Shown here: piece by piece, positions 6,402 through 14,078 of the stretch
Layout: every line of letters begins with the position of its first letter
Position numbering within the stretch: position 1 is the stretch's first letter
Program-made: the position numbers and the translations under genes
Assembly (NCBI GenBank): GCA_036501625.1
Contig: DASXZY010000088.1
Coordinates: 1 to 64,000 of the forward strand
DNA length: 64,000 nt
Direction of reading: 5' to 3'
From: Palsa-1400 sp036501625
GTDB lineage: Bacteria > Verrucomicrobiota > Verrucomicrobiia > Limisphaerales > Palsa-1400
Notes under the pieces: model-generated
The model's input: only the letters and a program-made list of their open reading frames with translations
What the model was told of the DNA's origin: nothing
Database searches by the model: none

Positions 6402-8687
6402 ATGAATGACCAGTCCATAACCCGGAATTGGGCGGAACCGCCGCGCTTCGCGCTGCTGCTGGCGCTGATGGTCTTCATCCCGTTCTGGAATGTCCTGCTG
6501 GGGTTCGATGTGTTTGTGACACGGGATTTCGGGCTGTTCTCCTTTCCGGTGGCCACTTTTCACAAGGAATGTTTCTGGCACGGGACATTGCCGTCCTGGA
6601 ATCCGTATGACTGCTGCGGGGTGCCGTTCCTGGCGCAGTTTAATACGCTGGCGCTGTATCCGCTTTCGCTGATCTATTTGCTGCTGCCGCTGACGTGGTC
6701 GTTGCCGGCCTTTTGCCTGTTCCATGTGTACTTCGGAGGCATGGGCATGTACTTCCTGGCACGGCGCTGGACAGGCTCACAGGCGGCGGGGGCGCTCGCG
6801 GGTGTCCTATTCGCCTTCAACGGGCTTTCGCTTAATTTCCTCATCTGGCCCAGCCACATCGCGACCTTTTCCTGGGTTCCATGGGTGATCTTTCTGGTCG
6901 AAGACGGATGGCGAACGGGCGGAACGAGAATCATCGCGGGGGCGTTGGCGGGGGGGATGCAAATTCTGGGCGGAGGGCCGGAGACGATCGGTTTCACATG
7001 GCTGATCCTGTTCGCGCTGGCGGCGGTCGAGTGCGCCGGGCGGCCGCGGACGTTCTGGACAACATCGCGCCGGCTGGCGGTCATGGGATCGCTGGCCCTG
7101 GGCCTGGCGGCGGCGCAATTGCTCCCCACCATCGATTTTGCGCGGCATTCGCATCGGGGCCTGAATTACGGGCGCTCCGACTGGGCCATGCCGGTGCTGG
7201 GCGCGGGAAATTTCCTGGTGCCGATGTTCCATACCATTCCCATGCAAACGACGGTCGCCCAGCCGGGGCAATACTGGACGACGTCATATTACGCGGGAAT
7301 CGGCGCAGTCTTTTTGGCGGGACTCGCTGTATGGCGGGGGTTGCGCGAACCGCGGGTCTGGCTGCCGGCGGCGTTCCTGCTGGGAAGCCTCGTGCTGGCG
7401 CTGGGATATAACGGATACGTCTTTCTTTGGCTGCAACGGTTGATTCCGGGTTTCGGCATGTTTCAGTTCCCGATCAAATTCGTCCTAGTCACGCTGACGG
7501 TGGCCCCATTGCTGGCGGCCTGCGGACTGGCCCAATATGAAAAGCCGGCCGGCGAATCGCGCGCGGGCTGGCGTGTCGAGACAGCCTGGGGCGCGCTCAT
7601 GCTGGGATTAATCTGCGTGATCATCTGGGTCGCGAAGCGCTGGCCGGTGGAGGGCGGATCGTGGCAGGCGGCGGCGGCGAATGGCTTTTGGCGGGCCGTA
7701 TTTCTGGTGCTGACCGTGCTGGCAGTTTATGTGTTCGCGAAACGCCCGGCCTGGCGCGGTTGGAGCATTGTGCCGCTGCTGGCGCTGGGATGGCTGGATG
7801 TGCTGACCCACGAGCCTTGGCAAAATCCGGTGGTGGAACCGGGAGTTTATCAACAGGGCCTGGCGGCGATGGATGCGAAGTTCGAGCCAAAGCCCAGCCT
7901 CGGAGAATCCCGCGTGATGTCGTCATCATTCGCGGCCGGGCAGCTTTATTACCACCCGCCAACGGACCCGAAAACGGCCTTTCTCCAGGACAGGGCCGTG
8001 TTTCTGGCCGATTGCAACCTGCTGGATGACTTGCCGAAGGTGGATGGCTTCTTTTCGCTCAACCTCCATGAGAGCGATGGAGTGCTGCGGTTGATAAGTT
8101 CGCGCACGGGACGAAATCTGGACAGCCTCGAGGATTTGCTGTCCGTTTCGCGGACAACCGTGCCGGGGCGCATTTTCGATTGGGAGGCGCGCACCAATTA
8201 TATTCCCATCGTCAGCGCGGGGCAGGCGCCTGTCTTCGCGGAGGACGCGGCGGCGTTCGATGCGATTGACAAAAACACCGGAGATTTCCGGAGTTCTGTG
8301 TATCTGACAGAGGACGCAAAAGCGAGTGTCCGCGCCGTTCGCGAGCCTCGCGCAAGCGTTGTCGCAAAAGACTTTACGCCGGGCCGCGAGAGCTTCGAAG
8401 TGGAAACTCCTGCCGATACCATGGCCGTTCTTTCGCAAGCATACTACCACAATTGGAAAGCGAGTGTGGATGGAAAATCCGTGCCCTTATGGCGCGCCAA
8501 CTACGCGTTCCAGGCTGTGGAAGCGCCCGCCGGAAAACATCTTATCTTGTTGGAGTACAAGGACAACGCGCTGCGGATTGGCGGCGCGATTTCAATCGCG
8601 TGCCTGCTGGGTTGCGGGCTGGCCTGGCTGCTTTTGAAACAAAAGACCGCCGCGCAAAAAAGTGGCCTGTTCTCTGCTACATCATGA
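6402..8687 (+). CDS. YfhO-family polytopic membrane protein
   Basis: The chosen ATG at 6402 (MNDQSITRNW) gives 761 residues; an ATG 87 bases upstream would add a tail that does not look like protein. About a dozen hydrophobic segments fill the first 500 residues, including FALLLALMVFIPFWNVLLGF and later FSWVPWVIFL. A loop with FVTRDFGLFSFP and SWNPYDCCGVPFLAQF matches the conserved periplasmic loop of YfhO, whose GT-C-like fold is associated with transfer of sugars from lipid carriers onto wall polymers. The last 230 residues form an extracytoplasmic domain (YYHNWKASVDGKSVPLWRAN is typical), followed by a final membrane helix near the C-terminus. The acceptor is unknown. Confidence 0.8.
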   Translation: MNDQSITRNWAEPPRFALLLALMVFIPFWNVLLGFDVFVTRDFGLFSFPVATFHKECFWHGTLPSWNPYDCCGVPFLAQFNTLALYPLSLIYLLLPLTWSLPAFCLFHVYFGGMGMYFLARRWTGSQAAGALAGVLFAFNGLSLNFLIWPSHIATFSWVPWVIFLVEDGWRTGGTRIIAGALAGGMQILGGGPETIGFTWLILFALAAVECAGRPRTFWTTSRRLAVMGSLALGLAAAQLLPTIDFARHSHRGLNYGRSDWAMPVLGAGNFLVPMFHTIPMQTTVAQPGQYWTTSYYAGIGAVFLAGLAVWRGLREPRVWLPAAFLLGSLVLALGYNGYVFLWLQRLIPGFGMFQFPIKFVLVTLTVAPLLAACGLAQYEKPAGESRAGWRVETAWGALMLGLICVIIWVAKRWPVEGGSWQAAAANGFWRAVFLVLTVLAVYVFAKRPAWRGWSIVPLLALGWLDVLTHEPWQNPVVEPGVYQQGLAAMDAKFEPKPSLGESRVMSSSFAAGQLYYHPPTDPKTAFLQDRAVFLADCNLLDDLPKVDGFFSLNLHESDGVLRLISSRTGRNLDSLEDLLSVSRTTVPGRIFDWEARTNYIPIVSAGQAPVFAEDAAAFDAIDKNTGDFRSSVYLTEDAKASVRAVREPRASVVAKDFTPGRESFEVETPADTMAVLSQAYYHNWKASVDGKSVPLWRANYAFQAVEAPAGKHLILLEYKDNALRIGGAISIACLLGCGLAWLLLKQKTAAQKSGLFSATS

Positions 8688-8700
8688 GTCCTCACGGCTT

Positions 8701-8760
8701 TGCAAAAGGCAATTCGTGAACAACTTGTAATAATAAATAACCGCCTTTTGCATGGTTCAC
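8701..8760 (+). promoter_or_regulatory. Interleaved inverted repeats ahead of the prepilin-like gene
   Basis: TGCAAAAGGC (8701-8710) pairs perfectly with GCCTTTTGCA (8743-8752), and GTGAAC (8716-8721) pairs with GTTCAC (8755-8760). The order A-B-A'-B' would allow an H-type pseudoknot in RNA. It lies between the YfhO-like stop and the prepilin-like start. Without a T-run it is not a standard terminator; an operator, attenuator or structured 5' leader are all possible. Confidence 0.35.
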
Positions 8761-8784
8761 AGCCGGGGGAAGAAAGGCAGTGAA

Positions 8785-9159
8785 ATGCAGACCATGAAAC
8801 CGGGGCGGCGCGGGTTTACATTGGTCGAGATCATGATTGTCGTGGCGATAATCGGGCTTTTGGCGGCCATAGCGGTCCCAAATCTCGTTCGCTCGAGAAC
8901 CACATCTCAGACCAATTTGTGCATAGACAACCTTCGCATGCTCGACGCATCGAAACAGCAATGGGCTTTGGAACAGGGAGCGGTCTCGACATCGCTTCCG
9001 CAAAGCTCCGACATCCAGCCCTATTTGGGCCGCGGTGACGGAGACTTGCCCATTTGCCCAATCGACCCGCAGCAGTCCTTCGCGACCAGCTACGTGTTGC
9101 AAAACATACAATCGACGCCCACTTGCCAGATCTCGCCGACGACGCACATGCTGCCGTAA
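8785..9159 (+). CDS. Prepilin-like protein (type IV pilin / type II pseudopilin N-terminus)
   Basis: The ATG at 8785 is preceded by AAAGG at 8773-8777, a fair ribosome binding site; ATG 8752 would add 11 residues. The 124-residue product has a short basic leader (MQTMKPGRRG) cut before Phe by a prepilin peptidase, then FTLVEIMIVVAIIGLLAAIA, the hydrophobic assembly helix with Glu at +5. The mature domain is short and has a Cys pair spaced like the disulfide loop of minor pilins. No pilus assembly genes lie nearby, so it probably serves machinery encoded elsewhere. It is convergent with the rhomboid gene, 12 bases apart. Confidence 0.85.
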   Translation: MQTMKPGRRGFTLVEIMIVVAIIGLLAAIAVPNLVRSRTTSQTNLCIDNLRMLDASKQQWALEQGAVSTSLPQSSDIQPYLGRGDGDLPICPIDPQQSFATSYVLQNIQSTPTCQISPTTHMLP

Positions 9160-9171
9160 GGCAGCGGTGCT

Positions 9172-10038
9172 TCAAGGCGCGTGAAGCGCCAGTCGCCAAG
9201 TGGACCCGAGCAGCGCGGCCAGCGCGAGCAACGCCGCCGCGCTGGCCAGCCCGCCGTGCAGCCGGCGAGGCGGCACGAAGCCGAGGGCGCATCCAAGGAT
9301 CGCGCCCGCGGCGAATCCGCCCAAGTGGGCGGCGGTGTCCGAGCTGGGGCTGAATCCGACCAAGGCGACGATTAGCAGCACGCCCGCCGACAGCGCGCGG
9401 AAGAACAATCCGCGCCCAAAGGCGTGCCGCCGCCATTGGGAAAAGGATTGGACGATGACCAGGCCGAGGGCGCCTGTGACCATGCCTGACGCGCCCAGGC
9501 TTTCGTGCGGTTGACTGTAAAAGAGAAAGCTGGCCACATTGCCAGCGGCTCCCGCCACGAAGGCCGCCAGCAAGGCCACGCCCGCGCCGTATCGCGCCAT
9601 GGCCAGCCCCATCAGGATGAAGCCGGTCGAGGCGTTGGCCGCGAGATGGGAGATGTTCTCGTGCAAGGTGATGGCCGTCCAAATCCGCCACCATTGGCCT
9701 TCCCGGATTTTCGCGCTATCAAGGATTCCCGCGTCGCGGAAGGCAGGAAAGCGAACCGCGCTCCAGTAGTAAAAAGCAGCGATGGCCGCCGCCCATCCCA
9801 ATCCGCCCCAATGGAAAAGCATCCCCGCCTGTTTCCAACGCCAGCCCCGATTTTCCAGTTGGTATTGCTTCAGGCTGGCGAGGGCCAGGTCCTGGTCTTG
9901 TTCCTCCACAAGCAGCGCCCATCCTTCTTCCTCCGAATGATCCACGACCGGCTCCAAACCCTGGCTGGCCAAAACCAAACCCCATTCCATCGCCTGCCGC
10001 CGGGAATGGGCGGGGATGCGCAAAGGCGGCTGTTCCAT
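9172..10038 (-). CDS. Rhomboid-family intramembrane serine protease
   Basis: The start MEQPPLRIPAHSRR at 10038 leaves 2 bases after the tcdA stop and gives 288 residues. The first 70 form a soluble domain (a DHSEEEGWALLVEEQDQDLA block) as in GlpG-type N-terminal domains. Six membrane helices follow, with WWRIWTAITLHENISHLAAN (the helix 2 HxxxxHxxxN block), the nucleophile Ser184 in GASG and the partner His238 in DTAAHLGG. It should cleave membrane proteins within the bilayer; the substrate is unknown. It appears to be co-transcribed with tcdA. Confidence 0.9.
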   Translation of the reverse strand: MEQPPLRIPAHSRRQAMEWGLVLASQGLEPVVDHSEEEGWALLVEEQDQDLALASLKQYQLENRGWRWKQAGMLFHWGGLGWAAAIAAFYYWSAVRFPAFRDAGILDSAKIREGQWWRIWTAITLHENISHLAANASTGFILMGLAMARYGAGVALLAAFVAGAAGNVASFLFYSQPHESLGASGMVTGALGLVIVQSFSQWRRHAFGRGLFFRALSAGVLLIVALVGFSPSSDTAAHLGGFAAGAILGCALGFVPPRRLHGGLASAAALLALAALLGSTWRLALHAP

Positions 10039-10040
10039 AA

Positions 10041-10784
10041 TCAACCGGCGGCGATTCGGGCCACGGCGCAAGAGGCCGCCATTAAGCCAAACGCCCCCGT
10101 GACAAAGCTGGCCGTGCCATAGCCATTATCGCAAGTGATGCGCCCCGCGCAACCTTCGGCGAGCGCCTGGGCCGGTTCGGTCGAGTAAACGCAAGGGACG
10201 CCGAAGGGAGTTTTGGGGTCGCGCGGGAAGCCGTGAGTGTCTCGCAATATTTTGCGGACACGCTGCAGGAGGGCGTCGTGCGACGCTTGGGCCAGGTCGC
10301 CGACGCGGATTGCCGCCGAATCGCGCCGTCCGCCCGCCCCGCCCGCGGTGACGATCGGGATTTCGAGTTGGCGGCAGCGGACGATCAGCAGGCACTTCTC
10401 CGCGACGTGATCGATGGCGTCCACGACGAAGTCAAAACGGGTTTCGAGAATTTCCGTCGCGGTGGATTCGGTAAAAAACTCAGCCAGGGGGCGCGCCTGG
10501 CAGGAAGGATTTATGGCGCGGATGCGCTCCGCCATGACTTCCACTTTGGGCCGGCCGATGGCGCCCTCGAGGGCGTGCAATTGGCGGTTCACATTGCTCA
10601 CGCAAACGTCGTCCAGATCCACCAGCGAGATATGCCCCACGCCGCTGCGCGCCAAAGCTTCCGCCGTCCAGGAACCGACCCCCCCAATGCCGATGACGCA
10701 GACGTGGGAGCGCAGGAGGCGTTGCAAGCCGTCCGTGCCGTAGAGGCGGGCAATGCCAGCGAAGCGCGGGTCAACGTCATTCAT
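10041..10784 (-). CDS. tcdA: tRNA threonylcarbamoyladenosine dehydratase
   Basis: This 247-residue E1-like enzyme has the family opening (RFAGIARLYGTDGLQRL), the nucleotide-binding GIGGVGSWTAEALARSG near residues 32-48, LVDLDDVCVSNVNRQ and the C-terminal GTASFVTGAFGLMAAS. TcdA (CsdL/YgdL) uses ATP to cyclise t6A at position 37 of tRNAs to ct6A. Length and motif order match the family. It heads a two-gene unit with the rhomboid gene. Upstream lies a 63-base gap holding a small hairpin. Confidence 0.92.
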   Translation of the reverse strand: MNDVDPRFAGIARLYGTDGLQRLLRSHVCVIGIGGVGSWTAEALARSGVGHISLVDLDDVCVSNVNRQLHALEGAIGRPKVEVMAERIRAINPSCQARPLAEFFTESTATEILETRFDFVVDAIDHVAEKCLLIVRCRQLEIPIVTAGGAGGRRDSAAIRVGDLAQASHDALLQRVRKILRDTHGFPRDPKTPFGVPCVYSTEPAQALAEGCAGRITCDNGYGTASFVTGAFGLMAASCAVARIAAG

Positions 10785-10806
10785 CGCTGCTAATCATACT
10801 CCCAAA

Positions 10807-10827
10807 CTTAATCGGAAAAAGATTAAG
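10807..10827 (-). terminator. Short hairpin between the MotB-like gene and tcdA
   Basis: CTTAATC (10807-10813) and GATTAAG (10821-10827) form perfect 7-base arms around GGAAAAA. On the leftward transcript the loop is TTTTTCC and the stem is followed by TTTGGG. It may end the transcript of the 12270-13943/10848-12266 pair, or act as an operator for tcdA. Confidence 0.4.
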
Positions 10828-10847
10828 ATTCGGAGCAAGACGCAACC

Positions 10848-12266
10848 CTATTGCAACTTAAATGGCAGGCTCACTACGACGCTGTAAAGGTCCGACAGCG
10901 TTTGGGCCGTCGGCTGGTGAAGACTGCTGGGGCCGAAACGGAAGATGGCGGCGGATTCAAAGCGCCGGATCACCGCGCAATAACTATTGTTGGCCATGAC
11001 TCCCAATAATTCTCCCGATTTCGTCATGACCAAGTCTCCGCTGGATGGGTTGAACTTTCCGAACAAGCCCTTGAGCGAGTTATGGTCCATTTTCAAATAC
11101 TCCGGCGTGGTAACGTCGATCTGGAATTTGCATTCGCCATAGTAATCCCCGCGCGTGCCGGTCACCACGGCCTCCTGGAACAGGTAAGGGTCCTTGGACA
11201 GGTGATAGACTTTGCAGCCAAGGGAGCGGGCTTGCGCGGCCGGCACCGGGATCAGCACGATGCGCGGGTCGAGCAGATAAAATGAAATCGACTGGATCGG
11301 AAACACAGCGGAGCCGTGCGTCAGGGTGCCGGTCAACTCCTGCCATTGCGTGCCCGGCGTCCACAGCGTCAAGGGCGTGTCCTGAATGTGGCAAAGAGCG
11401 AACGTATTCGTCTCGTCGGTCACCAGGATGATTTGCGCTTGTTTGTCCTTGGCGGAATCCCCTCCGAAAAAGCCCGGCCGGACGCCAGTGAAATCAGCGA
11501 GGACACGGTTGCTGTTGATCTCGTCGTAAATCATGTTGGGCGTCATCGGCCGGTTGTCATGGATTTCCTTGGCCAAGTCGGAAGACTTCGCGGCCAAGGC
11601 CTTGACTCCTTCCGCTAGGCGGACGTTCTCCCGGCGCTGGGCATCGACTTCCTCCTGCAATTGAGACATCTGCGACAGCGTGGAGCGATTGGCGGCTTCG
11701 CTCATCTGCAATTGGTTCTGCATCGCGGTGCGGTCCGATTGCATTCCTTCGTTGGCCTTCTGCAATTGAGACAATTGCTGCTCCAGCGAGGCGGCTTTTT
11801 CGGATTGCTTGCGCGCCTCCGCTTCCATGGCAGCGCGCGCTTCCTTGGTGATGACAGTCTCGACCGTGGAGTCGTGAAGCTGGCCGTTTAAAGTGGCGAT
11901 GTTCGACTGGGCAGTGGCAAATTGGCCCCGCAAATTGGCCTGCTCCTCGGCCAGGCGGGCGGCCTCTTGCTGTTTGTTTTGCAGTTGACCCTTGGCGGCT
12001 TCAATTTGCTGGCCCTGCTCCTGCACGGTATTCCGCGTGCGCGCCAGTTCGCCCGCCAATTGGTCGCGGTTCTTGCGCTCTTCGTCCAAGGCCAGCCGCA
12101 TGACATCGCCCAAATCCTGCCGCCCCGTGACTTGATTGGTCGAGGTGTTGGATTGCGTCAGGCGCGGCGCGCCGCCCTCGGTTGTCTTATTGAGATCGAC
12201 GGTCGAAAAGGCCAGCAGGCTGACCAGCAGAAAATCGCAAATGACGATGAGGATGCTGCGGTTCAT
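10848..12266 (-). CDS. Membrane-anchored coiled-coil protein, MotB/ExbD-like N-terminus, possible trypsin-fold C-terminus
   Basis: This 472-residue protein starts with one hydrophobic helix (SILIVICDFLLVSLLAFSTV, residues 4-23) carrying Asp11 inside the membrane, the arrangement of MotB/ExbD-type proton-channel partners. Residues of about 55-235 are a long Gln/Ala/Glu-rich coiled coil. The last 230 residues are a beta-rich domain ending with FNPSSGDLVMTKSGELLGV, similar in layout to the C-terminal half of trypsin-like folds (a GDSGGP-like loop, then GELxGV), but a convincing catalytic Ser/His/Asp set is not visible. The gene starts 3 bases after the stop of the multi-pass partner, so they form one operon. 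Function unknown; the proton-channel idea is inference. Confidence 0.6.
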   Translation of the reverse strand: MNRSILIVICDFLLVSLLAFSTVDLNKTTEGGAPRLTQSNTSTNQVTGRQDLGDVMRLALDEERKNRDQLAGELARTRNTVQEQGQQIEAAKGQLQNKQQEAARLAEEQANLRGQFATAQSNIATLNGQLHDSTVETVITKEARAAMEAEARKQSEKAASLEQQLSQLQKANEGMQSDRTAMQNQLQMSEAANRSTLSQMSQLQEEVDAQRRENVRLAEGVKALAAKSSDLAKEIHDNRPMTPNMIYDEINSNRVLADFTGVRPGFFGGDSAKDKQAQIILVTDETNTFALCHIQDTPLTLWTPGTQWQELTGTLTHGSAVFPIQSISFYLLDPRIVLIPVPAAQARSLGCKVYHLSKDPYLFQEAVVTGTRGDYYGECKFQIDVTTPEYLKMDHNSLKGLFGKFNPSSGDLVMTKSGELLGVMANNSYCAVIRRFESAAIFRFGPSSLHQPTAQTLSDLYSVVVSLPFKLQ

Positions 12267-12269
12267 GGA

Positions 12270-13943
12270 TCAGGCGGCCAGCGAGGGCGCGGCGTGCGTG
12301 GAAGTTTCCGGCGCGGCGGGAGGCGCCTCGGCTTGCAACAACAATCGGCGGCGCACCGGCCGCAGATTGAAGATTTTAAAAATCGAAACGAAGATGACTC
12401 CAAACGACGTGGACGAATAAGCGGCCATCAGGCTTTGCTGGATGATCCCCAGCGAAACCAAGATCAAACAAATAATCGTGCCGGCGAAGCCAAGGTAAAG
12501 GCCGCCATCGAAAAGATGCTCCTCGTTTTCAAGCAGCTTGATTTGGACGCGCGCCGGGACTTTTTGGCGCCGGATTTCGGCCAGCTTGATGAGGCAGGCG
12601 CAATAAAGCAAAGCCTGGAGCACGAAAAATAGCGCCAGGGTAAACAGACTTCTTGCATTCATAACGTTAGTTTTGGCGAGGGGGGTTTTGCCGCCAGCCG
12701 CCGCGCCCGCCATGGGCAGGCGCAACCGAAAGGTCAACTCTTCCTTCTGGCTATCCTGCGCGAGAAACGGCTCGCTCAGGAGCAGCACCACCAGCAAAAA
12801 CCCCATCGCAAATAATAGCTCGCGGGCCACGTGAAAACCCCGCACCCGCAATAGTTCCTCCTCCTCAACCAAGGCCGGCCATACACAATGCCCCGCGGCA
12901 GCAAGCAGGAACCCGCCCGATATGTAAAAGAACCACTTAACGATCAGCGCAAACCAGCTAATGCGCAAGGCATAATCTGTTCCCGCCCGGAAGAACGGCG
13001 CCATCGGCCCGGAAGCCGTCCAGCGCTGGCGCCGAGGCGAATTAAACAGCCGCTCATGCCGCCGCAAAAGTTCGTCCAAGCCGCCCTCGCCATAACGCAG
13101 GCCGGCCGACAAATCATCCAAGCCGGTCTGGCTGAATTCGCGCAAATAGCCGGCCACTTCGCCCGGCCTTTCGGAAAGCGCCACCACCGCGAACAATTCC
13201 GGCCAGCGCGCGCCGGCATTTCGCGCCTGTTCCGCCAGCGAGGCCAGCGTCTCCGGGCTGTCGATCTTGCCGGCAAATACCGTCAGTTGCCCCCAATCAA
13301 GCCGCTGGCCCAGCGACATAACGTCAAGGAGAATTTCTTCCAAAGGCTGGGCGGTCGCGCGGGTGCGGGCCATGGCGGCGCGGTCCACCACCGCGTCCCG
13401 CAATCCCGGCGCGAGAAAATTGCCCTCCAGCAGCAATCCGGTGATGGAAATCGCCGCGTCAAATGCCTGGCCGGAGGACGACTGCGACGGAGTAAAAAGC
13501 ACGGTATTCGTGAGGTCGCGGGCGCGGAGCAATTCGCGCACGGCTGGCGAGCCGGTCGATTGCAAATAATCCAGCGCTTTTTGCCGGTTATCCATGCGAA
13601 TGAGCTGCGTTGTCACGGGCGAATCCGCTGGCGCCGACGGGCCTCCCGGAAAGAGCGGTTCGCTGCCGGGTTGGGCGGCGAGGGAGGAAGCCAGTCCGCT
13701 GGTCCACGGGAGCTTTTCATCCTGGGCCGCGCGCAAGATCAGCCGGGCCGCCTCTGGATTGCCAGCCTTTTGCAGCGACTGGCCGCGCTCAACAAGGGAA
13801 GGCTGACTGCCCCCGGCCAATCGCAAAACCGCCCCATCGACGGCCCGCAGATGCATCGGCACAAGCCAACCGCAGGCCAGCATCAGCCCCGCGAACGCGA
13901 CGCACAACGCGGCCCACAGCCATCGGCTCCGGTCCATGTTCAT
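12270..13943 (-). CDS. Multi-pass membrane protein, possible MotA/ExbB-like partner
   Basis: The 557 residues begin with a membrane helix (LWAALCVAFAGLMLACGWLV), followed by about 300 soluble, probably periplasmic residues rich in short helices, then several more membrane helices. The last two (LFDGGLYLGFAGTIICLILV and the MAAYSSTSFGVIFVSIFKIF block) follow the MotA/TolQ/ExbB pattern in which a GxxGT helix is followed by a TSxG helix. A basic cytoplasmic tail ends the protein. The large extra domain between the first and later helices is not part of the classical family. It is the first gene of a two-gene operon with the Asp-containing single-helix protein at 10848-12266. I do not recognise a named family. 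Confidence 0.55.
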   Translation of the reverse strand: MNMDRSRWLWAALCVAFAGLMLACGWLVPMHLRAVDGAVLRLAGGSQPSLVERGQSLQKAGNPEAARLILRAAQDEKLPWTSGLASSLAAQPGSEPLFPGGPSAPADSPVTTQLIRMDNRQKALDYLQSTGSPAVRELLRARDLTNTVLFTPSQSSSGQAFDAAISITGLLLEGNFLAPGLRDAVVDRAAMARTRATAQPLEEILLDVMSLGQRLDWGQLTVFAGKIDSPETLASLAEQARNAGARWPELFAVVALSERPGEVAGYLREFSQTGLDDLSAGLRYGEGGLDELLRRHERLFNSPRRQRWTASGPMAPFFRAGTDYALRISWFALIVKWFFYISGGFLLAAAGHCVWPALVEEEELLRVRGFHVARELLFAMGFLLVVLLLSEPFLAQDSQKEELTFRLRLPMAGAAAGGKTPLAKTNVMNARSLFTLALFFVLQALLYCACLIKLAEIRRQKVPARVQIKLLENEEHLFDGGLYLGFAGTIICLILVSLGIIQQSLMAAYSSTSFGVIFVSIFKIFNLRPVRRRLLLQAEAPPAAPETSTHAAPSLAA

Positions 13944-14078
13944 TCAGCAGCGTAGATTATATCTCGTCATTGACCACCCTGAGTTCGACGGCAGGCAAAC
14001 CCGGATTGTTCAATCGCCGCGTGGATTGCTTTTGGCGGCTTGCCACGCGGGGCGTTTCCCTTTTTAATCGCGTCCAAC

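Noticed and set aside
10848..13943. A Zorya-type defence system (ZorA/ZorB)
   Set aside because: The helix pattern is similar, but no ZorC/D/E-like helicase, nuclease or peptidoglycan-binding domain is beside it; neighbours are tcdA and ilvD.
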